This document shows, piece after piece, positions 6,801 to 13,006 of a DNA stretch of 13,274 bases. Both the position numbers and the translations under genes were made by a program. This stretch comes from Caryophanales bacterium UBA3935 (GTDB taxonomy: Bacteria > Bacillota_I > Bacilli_A > ML615J-28 > CAG-698): contig DGED01000062.1 in the NCBI GenBank assembly GCA_002385755.1, positions 1-13,274 of the forward strand, read 5' to 3'. The stretch's first letter is position 1. Every line of letters begins with the position of its first letter. The notes under the pieces are model-generated. The model did no database searches and was not told where the DNA came from. It was given only the letters and a program-made list of their open reading frames with translations.

Positions 6801-7451
6801 TTATATTAAAAATATTCTGCCCAGCCGGATTCTGGTCGCGCCGTGTTGAACGGCGATTTTATAATCATTCGACATCCCCATCGAAAGTTCATGACAGGGA
6901 GCGTAAGGAATATTCATGCTTTCGATTTCTTCTTTTATCCTTTGCATCTTCTGAAACGATTTCCGCAGCACCTCCTCGTCGAAGGTGAGCGGGGCGATGC
7001 ACATCAGGCCGATAACCCTGATTTTCTTGCAATTCTCAAGCTGCTTGATGAATGTCTTGACTTTATTGGCGGGAATCCCCTGTTTATTCGCTTCCTCGCT
7101 AATATTTACCTGGACAAAACAATCGAGCGGGGCTTGCAATCTTTTTTCAAACTCAATGGCCGTCGCGAGCCGCTCGAGGGAATGAAGGCAGACTATGCGA
7201 TTGGCAAGGTCTTTGATTTTGCGGTTTTGGACGACGCCGAAATAATGCCAGCGCACTTTTTCATAATCCTTAAAATGATCGTATTTTTTTAAAAATTCGT
7301 CGGCGCGATTTTCGCCGAAATCATAGATGCCGGCGTCGATTAATTCCTGCGTTTGCTCGATATCCATGTATTTCGTCGCGGCGATAATTTGCACGTTCGG
7401 ATAGTCCCGCAAGGATTCCCTTACCAACCGGACTTGCTCTTTAATACTCAT
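6801..7451 (-). CDS. ylmE: YggS/YlmE family pyridoxal phosphate-binding protein
   Basis: This 216-aa PLP-binding protein of the PLPBP family is involved in vitamin B6 and amino-acid homeostasis; no enzymatic reaction is firmly known. The PLP lysine is Lys27 in IIAATKYMD. GENRADEFLKKY and SMGMSNDYKIAVQHGATRIR are the conserved middle and C-terminal landmarks. The usual HFIGxLQxNK motif is altered here to HYFGVVQNRK. ATG at 7451 is chosen over an in-frame ATG at 7469: AAGGTGG lies 4 nt before the inner ATG, and the shorter protein matches the family N-terminus. It is first in the probable operon with sepF and ylmG, behind a strong promoter and a structured leader. Confidence 0.93.
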   Translation of the reverse strand: MSIKEQVRLVRESLRDYPNVQIIAATKYMDIEQTQELIDAGIYDFGENRADEFLKKYDHFKDYEKVRWHYFGVVQNRKIKDLANRIVCLHSLERLATAIEFEKRLQAPLDCFVQVNISEEANKQGIPANKVKTFIKQLENCKKIRVIGLMCIAPLTFDEEVLRKSFQKMQRIKEEIESMNIPYAPCHELSMGMSNDYKIAVQHGATRIRLGRIFLI

Positions 7452-7470
7452 GATTCCACCTTCTATCAAA

Positions 7471-7489
7471 AAAATTGACTAAAAAGTCA
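7471..7489 (-). promoter_or_regulatory. Leader hairpin with U tract before ylmE (possible attenuator)
   Basis: On the minus strand TGACT-TTTT-AGTCA (7476-7489 in + coordinates 7476-7480 and 7485-7489) is followed by A and seven T before the ylmE ribosome site. The stem has only 5 bp, so intrinsic termination would be weak unless helped by a factor or by a longer fold. Confidence 0.35.
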
Positions 7490-7505
7490 TAACGGTTCCC
7501 GTTAT
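7489..7505. promoter_or_regulatory. Operator-like 17-bp palindrome at the ylmE start site
   Basis: ATAACGG-TTC-CCGTTAT is a perfect inverted repeat with a 3-bp centre. It begins 4 bp after the -10 box and covers the expected transcription start. The position fits a repressor operator; as RNA it could also fold into a 7-bp hairpin at the 5' end. The binding protein is unknown. Confidence 0.55.
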
Positions 7506-7509
7506 AATT

Positions 7510-7538
7510 ATTATACAATTATTTCAATTAAAAAGCAA
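7510..7538 (-). promoter_or_regulatory. Sigma-A promoter of the ylmE-sepF-ylmG-orf285-deoC-deoD operon
   Basis: On the minus strand -35 TTGCTT (7533-7538) is followed after 17 bp by -10 TATAAT (7510-7515), within an AT-rich stretch. The predicted start is near 7503, giving a leader of about 50 nt to the ylmE ATG. Confidence 0.8.
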
Positions 7539-7586
7539 TAGTTTTACAGAATAACCTGCTATTGCGTGTATTTCGACAAAATAAAC

Positions 7587-7605
7587 AAAAAAGGCTCGAC
7601 GAGCC
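7587..7605 (-). terminator. Terminator of the hybrid kinase gene
   Basis: On the minus strand GGCTC-GTC-GAGCC (7593-7605) is followed by TTTTTT and a further T-rich stretch, 15 bases after the kinase stop codon. Confidence 0.8.
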
Positions 7606-7620
7606 AATTTAGGATAAAAA

Positions 7621-8718
7621 CTACGAATGCAAAAGCCGGCCGATCACTTGGTAAAAACGCTTCACCGAGAGCGGTTTATTCACGAATTCGTTGATTTCCC
7701 CGCATCTTTTCGCGGCGTCGCCGGGATAATACCCCGCCGAGGTTGCGATGATCGGAAGCTCCCAGTCGGCGCGCTTCGCTTCACGGATTTTATGCGCGAG
7801 GGCGATCCCGTCCAATTTCGGCATCCTGATGTCGACGATCACCATCCGGTAGTAATTTTCCGGCGACGCCAAATACTTCCGCAAGGCTTCCTCCCCATCG
7901 CCGGCGGTCTCGACTTCTCCGCCCTGACGTCGGATCATATCGCCGATCACTTCCAAGTTGATGTCGCAATCATCGGCGACGAGAAATCTGACGCCGGTCA
8001 AATCGGCGGCGGTAATGACGTTGTTCTTTCGTTTCGACAAAGGCAGGCGGTAAGAAACGGTAATTTTCGTTCCCCTGCCGATCTCGGAATCGACTTCGAT
8101 ATTACCCCCGATTGATTGAACGATCTCCCTCACGATGTAGAGCCCCAACCCCCGGCCGAAATTGCGATGCTTAGTCGATTCCTGGGTGAAGGGGTGAAAC
8201 ATCATCTGAATAAATTCCCGGCTCATCCCGATGCCGTTGTCGCGGACGATAAAGCGGACGAGAGCCTCTTTACCGATCTGTTTCTCATCGCAAATAAGTT
8301 TTATCGTTCCGCCCGGCGGCGTGTACTTATTCGCGTTCGCGAGCAAATTAATCAAAACCTGTTTTAATCTTAATGAATCGCCGATAAGTTTATGAGCAAA
8401 AAACCCATTCTTTACGATTTCAAACTTCTGCTGCTTAAGTTCGACCTGCACCTCGAATAAAGCGCGCACTTCTTCTACAAATTCGTTTAAATCAAATTCT
8501 TCGCGATAGATAATATGCCTGTTTTTACAGAAATCAAAAAAATAATCATTGATCGACATCATGAAAGTGGATAAGTATTTTAGTTTTTCGAGATACTGAA
8601 TTAATTTCCCCATGTCATCTACGGATTTAAAAGCCAGTTCAATAATGTTGATCATTGAATTCAATGGGTTTCTGAGCTCATGCGATAAAATAGACAAATA
8701 ATCAGCCTTTAATTCCAT
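7621..8718 (-). CDS. Soluble hybrid histidine kinase-response regulator without input domain
   Basis: The 365-aa protein starts almost at its dimerisation helix: phospho-acceptor His13 is in SHELRNPLN. A HATPase domain follows, with the N box LLANANKY (125-132), G1 DNGIGM (160-165), F box MFHPFTQ and G2 GRGLGL (188-193). A receiver domain ends the protein, with the acidic pair Asp249-Asp250, phospho-Asp296 in VIVDIRMPKLDG, Thr326 in ATSAG and Lys348 in NKPLS. All catalytic residues are present. There is no transmembrane, PAS or other sensor region, and no DNA-binding output domain. The short start is real: an in-frame TAA lies about 30 nt upstream, AAGGGGG sits 9 nt before the ATG, and a good promoter precedes it. 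Signal input must therefore come from a partner protein or complex. No partner is encoded next to it. Its own promoter and terminator make it a single-gene unit. Confidence 0.93.
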   Translation of the reverse strand: MELKADYLSILSHELRNPLNSMINIIELAFKSVDDMGKLIQYLEKLKYLSTFMMSINDYFFDFCKNRHIIYREEFDLNEFVEEVRALFEVQVELKQQKFEIVKNGFFAHKLIGDSLRLKQVLINLLANANKYTPPGGTIKLICDEKQIGKEALVRFIVRDNGIGMSREFIQMMFHPFTQESTKHRNFGRGLGLYIVREIVQSIGGNIEVDSEIGRGTKITVSYRLPLSKRKNNVITAADLTGVRFLVADDCDINLEVIGDMIRRQGGEVETAGDGEEALRKYLASPENYYRMVIVDIRMPKLDGIALAHKIREAKRADWELPIIATSAGYYPGDAAKRCGEINEFVNKPLSVKRFYQVIGRLLHS

Positions 8719-8739
8719 AACACAAGCCCCCTTATGAAA

Positions 8740-8768
8740 ATTTTAACAAAAGCGGGCCGATAAATCAA
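8740..8768 (-). promoter_or_regulatory. Sigma-A promoter of the hybrid kinase gene
   Basis: On the minus strand -35 TTGATT (8763-8768), a 17-bp spacer, then -10 TAAAAT (8740-8745) with an extended TGT just before it. The start is expected about 20 nt before the ATG. No terminator is seen between dapF and this promoter, so some read-through from dapF is likely. Confidence 0.75.
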
Positions 8769-8791
8769 GAAAAATATGTAAATAAATACCT

Positions 8792-9577
8792 CTATTTTAT
8801 CCAGTAAATGCCTTCGGCGATTTTTTCCGCCGGGCCGGTAAGCAGTATTCGCTCGCCCGCGGCTGTCACCGCGACCGCGCCGGCGTTAAATCTTACGGAA
8901 AGCGTGTCGTCAATTAGCCCTTTGCGGCGAAAAACGGCGTAGACGGCGGCCGCGCCGGTGCCGCACGCTTCCGTCCAGCCGACGCCGCGCTCGAAGACGC
9001 GGGCAAACGCGGTCGAGCGGTCGATAAGAGTCGTGAAATTAACGTTGACGCGGTCGGGAAAAAGGGCGTGATTGGAAAGGGCGGCCGCTTTTTCCGTCGC
9101 GACCCGCCGCGGGTCGGGGACGGGAACGACCAAATGGGCGGCGCCGGTGTAAACGGCGCTCACTTTGAAACCCTCGAGCTCGCGATCGATAAAAACTTCC
9201 GGCGCCCCGACGACGCCGGCCCGTTTCCCGGAAAAATCGGGAACGCCCAGATCGGTCTCGATTAAATCCTTCCCGACGCGGGCCCCCTTGGGCCCGTCCG
9301 GGGTGTCGATAATCAGGTCGCGACCGAAGCGCTTTTCCTCATGCAAATAACGAGCCAGGCAGCGCAATCCATTCCCGCACATCGTTCCCTTGCTTCCGTC
9401 GGCGTTGAAAAAAAGCATTTCCCGGGGAGGCCGGTAGACGATAAGCCCGTCGGCGCCGACGCCGAAACGGCGATCGCAGATTTTTTTCGCAAGGTCTTGG
9501 TAATCGGCGCCGTCCCGCGCATCGACGATCAAGAAGTCGTTCCCCAGTCCATGGTATTTCGAAAACCGGATTTCCAT
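8792..9577 (-). CDS. dapF: Diaminopimelate epimerase
   Basis: The 261-aa enzyme converts LL- to meso-diaminopimelate, for lysine and peptidoglycan synthesis in the cytoplasm. The two catalytic cysteines are present: Cys67 in MCGNGLRC and Cys205 in EACGTGAAA. The N-terminal KYHGLGNDF and the NADGS segment (58-62) are family landmarks. The usual GNPH substrate motif reads GAAH (residues 145-148), so the Asn that contacts substrate in H. influenzae DapF is replaced by Ala; other branches of the family also vary here. CGAGGTGG lies about 3-4 nt before the ATG. It has its own extended -10 promoter just after the terminator of the lipoprotein gene. No other dap genes are nearby. Confidence 0.95.
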   Translation of the reverse strand: MEIRFSKYHGLGNDFLIVDARDGADYQDLAKKICDRRFGVGADGLIVYRPPREMLFFNADGSKGTMCGNGLRCLARYLHEEKRFGRDLIIDTPDGPKGARVGKDLIETDLGVPDFSGKRAGVVGAPEVFIDRELEGFKVSAVYTGAAHLVVPVPDPRRVATEKAAALSNHALFPDRVNVNFTTLIDRSTAFARVFERGVGWTEACGTGAAAVYAVFRRKGLIDDTLSVRFNAGAVAVTAAGERILLTGPAEKIAEGIYWIK

Positions 9578-9597
9578 ATTCCACCTCGAATAAAGTA

Positions 9598-9603
9598 ATT
9601 ATA
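9598..9603 (-). promoter_or_regulatory. Extended -10 promoter of dapF
   Basis: TATAAT on the minus strand is preceded by TGT, giving an extended -10 (TGTTATAAT). The -35 position 17 bp upstream falls in the T tract of the preceding terminator (TTTTTT), a poor match, so the promoter probably relies on the extended -10. Confidence 0.65.
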
Positions 9604-9614
9604 ACATATCCAGC

Positions 9615-9650
9615 GAAAAGAAAAAAGGGTTAAGGCGATTGCCTTAACCC
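9615..9650 (-). terminator. Terminator of the solute-binding lipoprotein gene
   Basis: A perfect 10-bp stem GGGTTAAGGC / GCCTTAACCC (9627-9650) with a 4-nt loop is followed on the minus strand by TTTTTTCTTTT. It lies 9 bases after the stop codon. Confidence 0.9.
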
Positions 9651-9659
9651 TCAGGTTTT

Positions 9660-11828
9660 TTATCCGTACATGTCAGTAAGAAGATTGCGATATATCGGCT
9701 CGAAAGGCGTAAGCATTTGCGAGTAGTCGGAACCCCCGTTAATGATCGGGTCAATCGCGTCGTTGCTAATGTTCACGTAGCTCGTCAAACTGGTGAACGG
9801 GTCGAAAATGACTTTGTCTTTCTTGAAAAAGATTAACGCCTCGGCCGAGTCCGGGTCGTCAAAACGGGCCAAGCCTTCGTTGCGGATCGCCGCGTCAAGA
9901 TCGTAAGTGACGTCCTCGGACAAATATTTTTCGGTCAACAGGATCGTTTCCGTCCAAGCCCAATAAATATATTCGGCCGTCACACCAGCCGGGTAATTGC
10001 GTCCGGCGCCCAAACCGTAATACTGGCCGCCAAGGTTAACCGTCCGGGTCGATTCCTTGTCGAAGTTGTCGGGATAGGGGAACGGGACAAACCCGAAGCT
10101 CGTGTCGTCCCCCCATAAATCGGCGGGCCACCTGATGTCGGAATTGATGAACCAAAACTCGCCGACGCTGAACAGGGTGTTCCCGTCGCGGAACGATGTC
10201 GATTCGTGATCCCAACCTTGATCGCCCCAGCAATCGTTAACGTAAGTTTCTCTTAATACTTGCGCAGCGGCGATGGCGTAGGAATGATTGAAGTTGATGC
10301 TTAAGGTCAAAGAATCCGCAAGGGCGACGCCGCCGGCGTTAACCATGCCCGCCCAGTACAGAACCGGTTTCCCGGAAAGCACGGTTTTGCCGGGCATTTG
10401 CGCTTGAGCTTGCAAGACGTAATCCAAAAAATCAGAATAGGACCAACGGCCGTCGTTAAAGAGTTTAGCCGGGGACTCAAGCCCGTAATCGTCCAAGAGA
10501 TTGTAATTATAGAAAATTCCGTAATAAACGTTGATGCCGTCGGTTGCGCTGTAGAGCAGGTTATAAAGCCCGCCGCGGTAAGTTCCCGCCGCTTTTTCCG
10601 CCGGGGGCATCTTATGTTTTCCGTATTTGTTATACCATTCCAGGGTGTCGTGAATGGCGTTTCCTTCCACCAGGGTTTTCGTCCAAAGACCGGTAATGAC
10701 CACAATATCGGCCTCGGCCTCGTTCGTTTGCGCTTTTTGGACTAACCATTCCGCGCGCGGCTCGCCCCACACGGCTTCCTCGGGATACGCTTCGACTTTT
10801 ATATCACAGTTAAATAACTGCTTAACGTCATTCCACGCGCGCTGTTTCGCGACTTTGTCCGCAAACTTATAATCGCTTTCGAAAGGGTCATGCTCCCATT
10901 CGTAACCGGTGCTCGCGTACATAATAATTTCATACCCGCCAAGATTGGGGTATTCCACCGGCGGGATTTCCGGTTTGATTACGATGACGTGACTGTCGGA
11001 AACGGTTTTATCCTCAACCGACGTGGCTGTAATTGTCACCGAGCCTTGTTTTAGGGCGGTAACGACGCCTTTGTCGGAAACGGTCGCGACCGTTTCATCG
11101 CTTGATGACCACAGGACGTTTTGCGAGACTCCCGCCGGCAAAACGGATGCCGACAATTGGAGCGTGCCGCCCTCGAACATTTCCGCCTCGCCCTGGATTA
11201 CGACGGCCTCGACGTTCATCGACCCGCTAATGACGTAAATGCGGATAGACGCGAAAATTTCCTTGTCGGCGACTACCGTCACGGTAATTTCGGTTTCGCC
11301 TAAAGCGACGCCGGTTATGAGGCCGGTGGCGCTTACGGTGGCGACTTCCGGGTTGCTTGATTTATATTCTACTTTTTGTTCGGCTGTCGCGGGAAAAACG
11401 CTGGTCGTAATCTGCATAACGCTGCCGATGCTGACCGTTTCGCGCGGAACCGAAGCGGTGACCGACTCCGGCGCATCATAAACAATCGGGTTTACTTTGA
11501 TTTCGACGCGGTCCTGGATTTTGGAATCCGCTTTCGAAGTAACGATTACTTCCGCCGTCCCTGCGGCGACGCCTTCGACAAGTCCGGTGTCCTTATTAAC
11601 GATTTTAATAATTTCTTCGTCGCTCGAAGTCCAAACCGCCTTGTTTTCAGCGTTTTTTGGCGTGACGGCGCTAGAAAGTTGTAACTGCTCCCCAACGGTG
11701 ATTTCCATTTTTGGCGCGGTGATTTCGATCGCGGTCGGCGCGGGTTTTTTCCCGTTCTTATCGCCGTCGCAACCGATAATCAAAATAGCAAACGCCGCGA
11801 CAAACAACACATAAAAAACTTTCCTCAT
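9660..11828 (-). CDS. Lipoprotein with three Big_2 domains fused to an extracellular solute-binding domain
   Basis: The 722-aa protein is secreted and lipid-anchored: residues 1-19 form a signal peptide ending in the lipobox LIIGC, with Cys20 as the anchor. Three tandem Ig-like Big_2 repeats follow (about 33-113, 118-200, 205-285), each with the VTPKNAENKAVWTSSD-, VFPATAEQKVEYKSSN- or VLPAGVSQNVLWSSSD-like strand and a V-G-TGLVTGVAxGxA turn. From about residue 298 comes a family-1 extracellular solute-binding domain (IIMYASTGYEWEHD, then ADIVVITG, LLYSATDGINVYYGIFYN and FSVGEFWFINSDIRWP). The ligand is probably a carbohydrate, by family and by the cre-like site upstream; this is inferred. AGGAGGAGA lies about 10 nt before the ATG. 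No permease or ATPase gene is adjacent, so it must work with a transporter elsewhere or as a surface binder. The Big_2 stalk probably spans the cell wall. Confidence 0.9.
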   Translation of the reverse strand: MRKVFYVLFVAAFAILIIGCDGDKNGKKPAPTAIEITAPKMEITVGEQLQLSSAVTPKNAENKAVWTSSDEEIIKIVNKDTGLVEGVAAGTAEVIVTSKADSKIQDRVEIKVNPIVYDAPESVTASVPRETVSIGSVMQITTSVFPATAEQKVEYKSSNPEVATVSATGLITGVALGETEITVTVVADKEIFASIRIYVISGSMNVEAVVIQGEAEMFEGGTLQLSASVLPAGVSQNVLWSSSDETVATVSDKGVVTALKQGSVTITATSVEDKTVSDSHVIVIKPEIPPVEYPNLGGYEIIMYASTGYEWEHDPFESDYKFADKVAKQRAWNDVKQLFNCDIKVEAYPEEAVWGEPRAEWLVQKAQTNEAEADIVVITGLWTKTLVEGNAIHDTLEWYNKYGKHKMPPAEKAAGTYRGGLYNLLYSATDGINVYYGIFYNYNLLDDYGLESPAKLFNDGRWSYSDFLDYVLQAQAQMPGKTVLSGKPVLYWAGMVNAGGVALADSLTLSINFNHSYAIAAAQVLRETYVNDCWGDQGWDHESTSFRDGNTLFSVGEFWFINSDIRWPADLWGDDTSFGFVPFPYPDNFDKESTRTVNLGGQYYGLGAGRNYPAGVTAEYIYWAWTETILLTEKYLSEDVTYDLDAAIRNEGLARFDDPDSAEALIFFKKDKVIFDPFTSLTSYVNISNDAIDPIINGGSDYSQMLTPFEPIYRNLLTDMYG

Positions 11829-11847
11829 TTGCTTATCTCTCCTCCTC

Positions 11848-11874
11848 GTAAACTTTCAAAATGAAAGTGCTTAC
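11848..11874 (-). repeat. Imperfect inverted repeat in the lipoprotein leader
   Basis: GTAA-GC-ACTTTC and GAAAGTTTAC on the minus strand form a 10-bp stem with a 2-nt bulge and a 5-nt loop. The upstream arm coincides with the cre-like box. It lies at the 5' end of the predicted transcript and could fold as RNA. Confidence 0.45.
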
Positions 11875-11875
11875 A
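11862..11875. promoter_or_regulatory. CcpA cre-like box over the lipoprotein start site
   Basis: TGTAAGCACTTTCA (minus strand) matches the cre consensus TGWAANCGNTNWCA at all positions but one (the central G is A). It begins 5 bp after the -10 box and covers the expected +1, where CcpA would repress. A LacI-family local regulator is an alternative reader. Confidence 0.65.
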
Positions 11876-11880
11876 TTTAT

Positions 11881-11909
11881 ATTATAACGCTTGCGTTTGT
11901 AGAATGCAA
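11881..11909 (-). promoter_or_regulatory. Sigma-A promoter of the lipoprotein gene
   Basis: On the minus strand -35 TTGCAT (11904-11909), a 17-bp spacer, then -10 TATAAT (11881-11886). The spacer contains the inverted repeat AACGC-AA-GCGTT (11886-11897), which abuts the -10 and may be a second operator. Confidence 0.82.
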
Positions 11910-11947
11910 TAAAAAATTACAAATAAATAAGGTAAAAAAGTGTAAAT

Positions 11948-11970
11948 AAAAAAAACCGGATGATCAGGTT
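11948..11970 (-). terminator. Probable terminator of the 103-aa gene
   Basis: On the minus strand AACC-T-GA-TCA-TC-C-GGTT (11954-11970) forms a stem with one mismatch, followed by eight T. It starts at the TAA stop codon. The stem is modest but the T run is good. Confidence 0.6.
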
Positions 11971-12281
11971 TAATGACAATGCGGGCATTTTTCCTCGTCG
12001 CATTCCAGGTTTTGCTTTCCCTCTTCTTGTTTTTCTTGGTTTTCTTGGTTTTCTTTTTCTTCAAACGCCGGGAAATTTTCCTGACCGAATTCGGTCCGGC
12101 CGCCCGGATCCCGGTAATAATAGCCGTCCTTATCCTTTTTCAACGCTTTCCGCCTCGGACCCCTTGGACCCGCTTCGCGACCAAACTCGTCGTCGTATCG
12201 CTTTTCCTGCTGATTTACCGACCATGCGGCGTCGTTTCCGAATTTCGCGTTATACTTGTTTCTTTCGTCTTTAAAACCCAT
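11970..12281 (-). CDS. Small charged hypothetical protein with a C-terminal Cys/His cluster
   Basis: I do not recognise this 103-aa protein. It is strongly charged and low in hydrophobic residues. The N-terminal half (MGFKDERNKYNAKFGNDAAW) contains PRGPRRKALKKDKDGYYYRD. A Glu/Gln/Asn/Lys-rich stretch follows (KENQENQEKQEEGKQN), and the tail is CDEEKCPHCH. The tail (C-x4-C-x2-C-H) could bind one metal ion, probably zinc. There is no signal peptide or membrane segment. GGAGGG sits 6 nt before the ATG, and a hairpin plus T run follows the stop, which together argue for a real gene. It is divergent from the sigma factor gene, with 213 bp between them; no clear promoter for it was found. Most of the protein is likely disordered. 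Confidence 0.72.
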   Translation of the reverse strand: MGFKDERNKYNAKFGNDAAWSVNQQEKRYDDEFGREAGPRGPRRKALKKDKDGYYYRDPGGRTEFGQENFPAFEEKENQENQEKQEEGKQNLECDEEKCPHCH

Positions 12282-12440
12282 TTTTTGCCCTCCAATGAAT
12301 TTGATTTCGCTTCTATTTTTTCCGCCGGCGCGGTTTTTATACTTTATATCGGCGCCGCGCGGAGATAATTTTTTTCCAATAAATTAATATGCCGTTTCCG
12401 TATTATTTATGAAAGTAAGTTCGCCCGAGCGAAAAATGAT

Positions 12441-12469
12441 TTGAAAAAAAACGCGATCAATGCTATAAT
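12441..12469 (+). promoter_or_regulatory. Near-consensus sigma-A promoter of the ECF sigma gene
   Basis: -35 TTGAAA (12441-12446), a 17-bp spacer, then -10 TATAAT (12464-12469) with an extended TGC before it. The start is expected near 12476. This shows that the sigma factor start at 12495 is the only reasonable one, since the frame upstream crosses the promoter itself. Confidence 0.88.
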
Positions 12470-12494
12470 TAGCAATAATCGAGGTATTTTTCGC

Positions 12495-13001
12495 ATGGCT
12501 AATTATAGCAAGTATATCGAAGGTTTAAAAAACAAAGACGAAGAATCTTTTAACTATATATATGAAAACACCAAACATACCGTTTACGCGACGATTTACG
12601 CGATTGTGCGCAATCGCGCCGCCTGCCAGGACATTATGCAGGAAACATACATGACGATGTTGGAAAAAATATACCAATACCAACCCCGGTATCGTTTTCT
12701 AAGCTGGCTAACGACGATCGCCCGGAACAAGGCGATTGATTACTATCGCCGCCATAAACGGGAAGTCCTCGTCGATATTGACGAGGCGGCCGATTTAATG
12801 CCCGCGAGTCCGGCGATCGGCGAGGAACGGGCGCTTATCAAAGAAATGCTCGATTGCTTAAGCGAAACCGAGCGCAGCATTTATTTAATGCGGGTCGTGA
12901 AGCAACTGAAAAACCGGGAAATCGCCGATATCATGGGGATGCCTTTGGGAACAGTGCTTTGGCATTACAGCAAAGCCGTGAAAAAGCTAAAAGGGAGGTA
13001 G
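12495..13001 (+). CDS. ECF-type RNA polymerase sigma factor
   Basis: The 168-aa protein has the two ECF regions. Sigma-2 spans about residues 18-87 (VYATIYAIVRN, ACQDIMQETYMTM, then FLSWLTTIARNKAIDYYRR), for -10 recognition and core binding. Sigma-4 spans about 112-165 (LSETERSIYLMRVV, then REIADIMGMPLGTVLWHYSK, an HTH), for -35 recognition. It directs RNA polymerase to a stress or envelope regulon that cannot be named from sequence. GAGG is 10 nt before the ATG at 12495. A longer frame from 12441 is rejected because it would begin inside the -35 box. The next gene starts 5 nt after the stop and looks like its membrane anti-sigma factor. The promoter is sigma-A type, so autoregulation is not evident. 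Confidence 0.95.
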   Translation: MANYSKYIEGLKNKDEESFNYIYENTKHTVYATIYAIVRNRAACQDIMQETYMTMLEKIYQYQPRYRFLSWLTTIARNKAIDYYRRHKREVLVDIDEAADLMPASPAIGEERALIKEMLDCLSETERSIYLMRVVKQLKNREIADIMGMPLGTVLWHYSKAVKKLKGR

Positions 13002-13006
13002 CGGCC

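Noticed and set aside
7452..7469. A longer ylmE start at 7469
   Set aside because: The ribosome site AAGGTGG lies after that ATG and serves the one at 7451; no ribosome site precedes 7469, only the T tract.
9313..9584. Alternative-frame minus-strand frames inside dapF
   Set aside because: They overlap the conserved dapF frame, are arginine-rich and have no supporting ribosome site.
12441..12494. A longer sigma factor start at 12441 (TTG)
   Set aside because: Those codons are the -35 and -10 boxes of the gene's own promoter and would not be transcribed.
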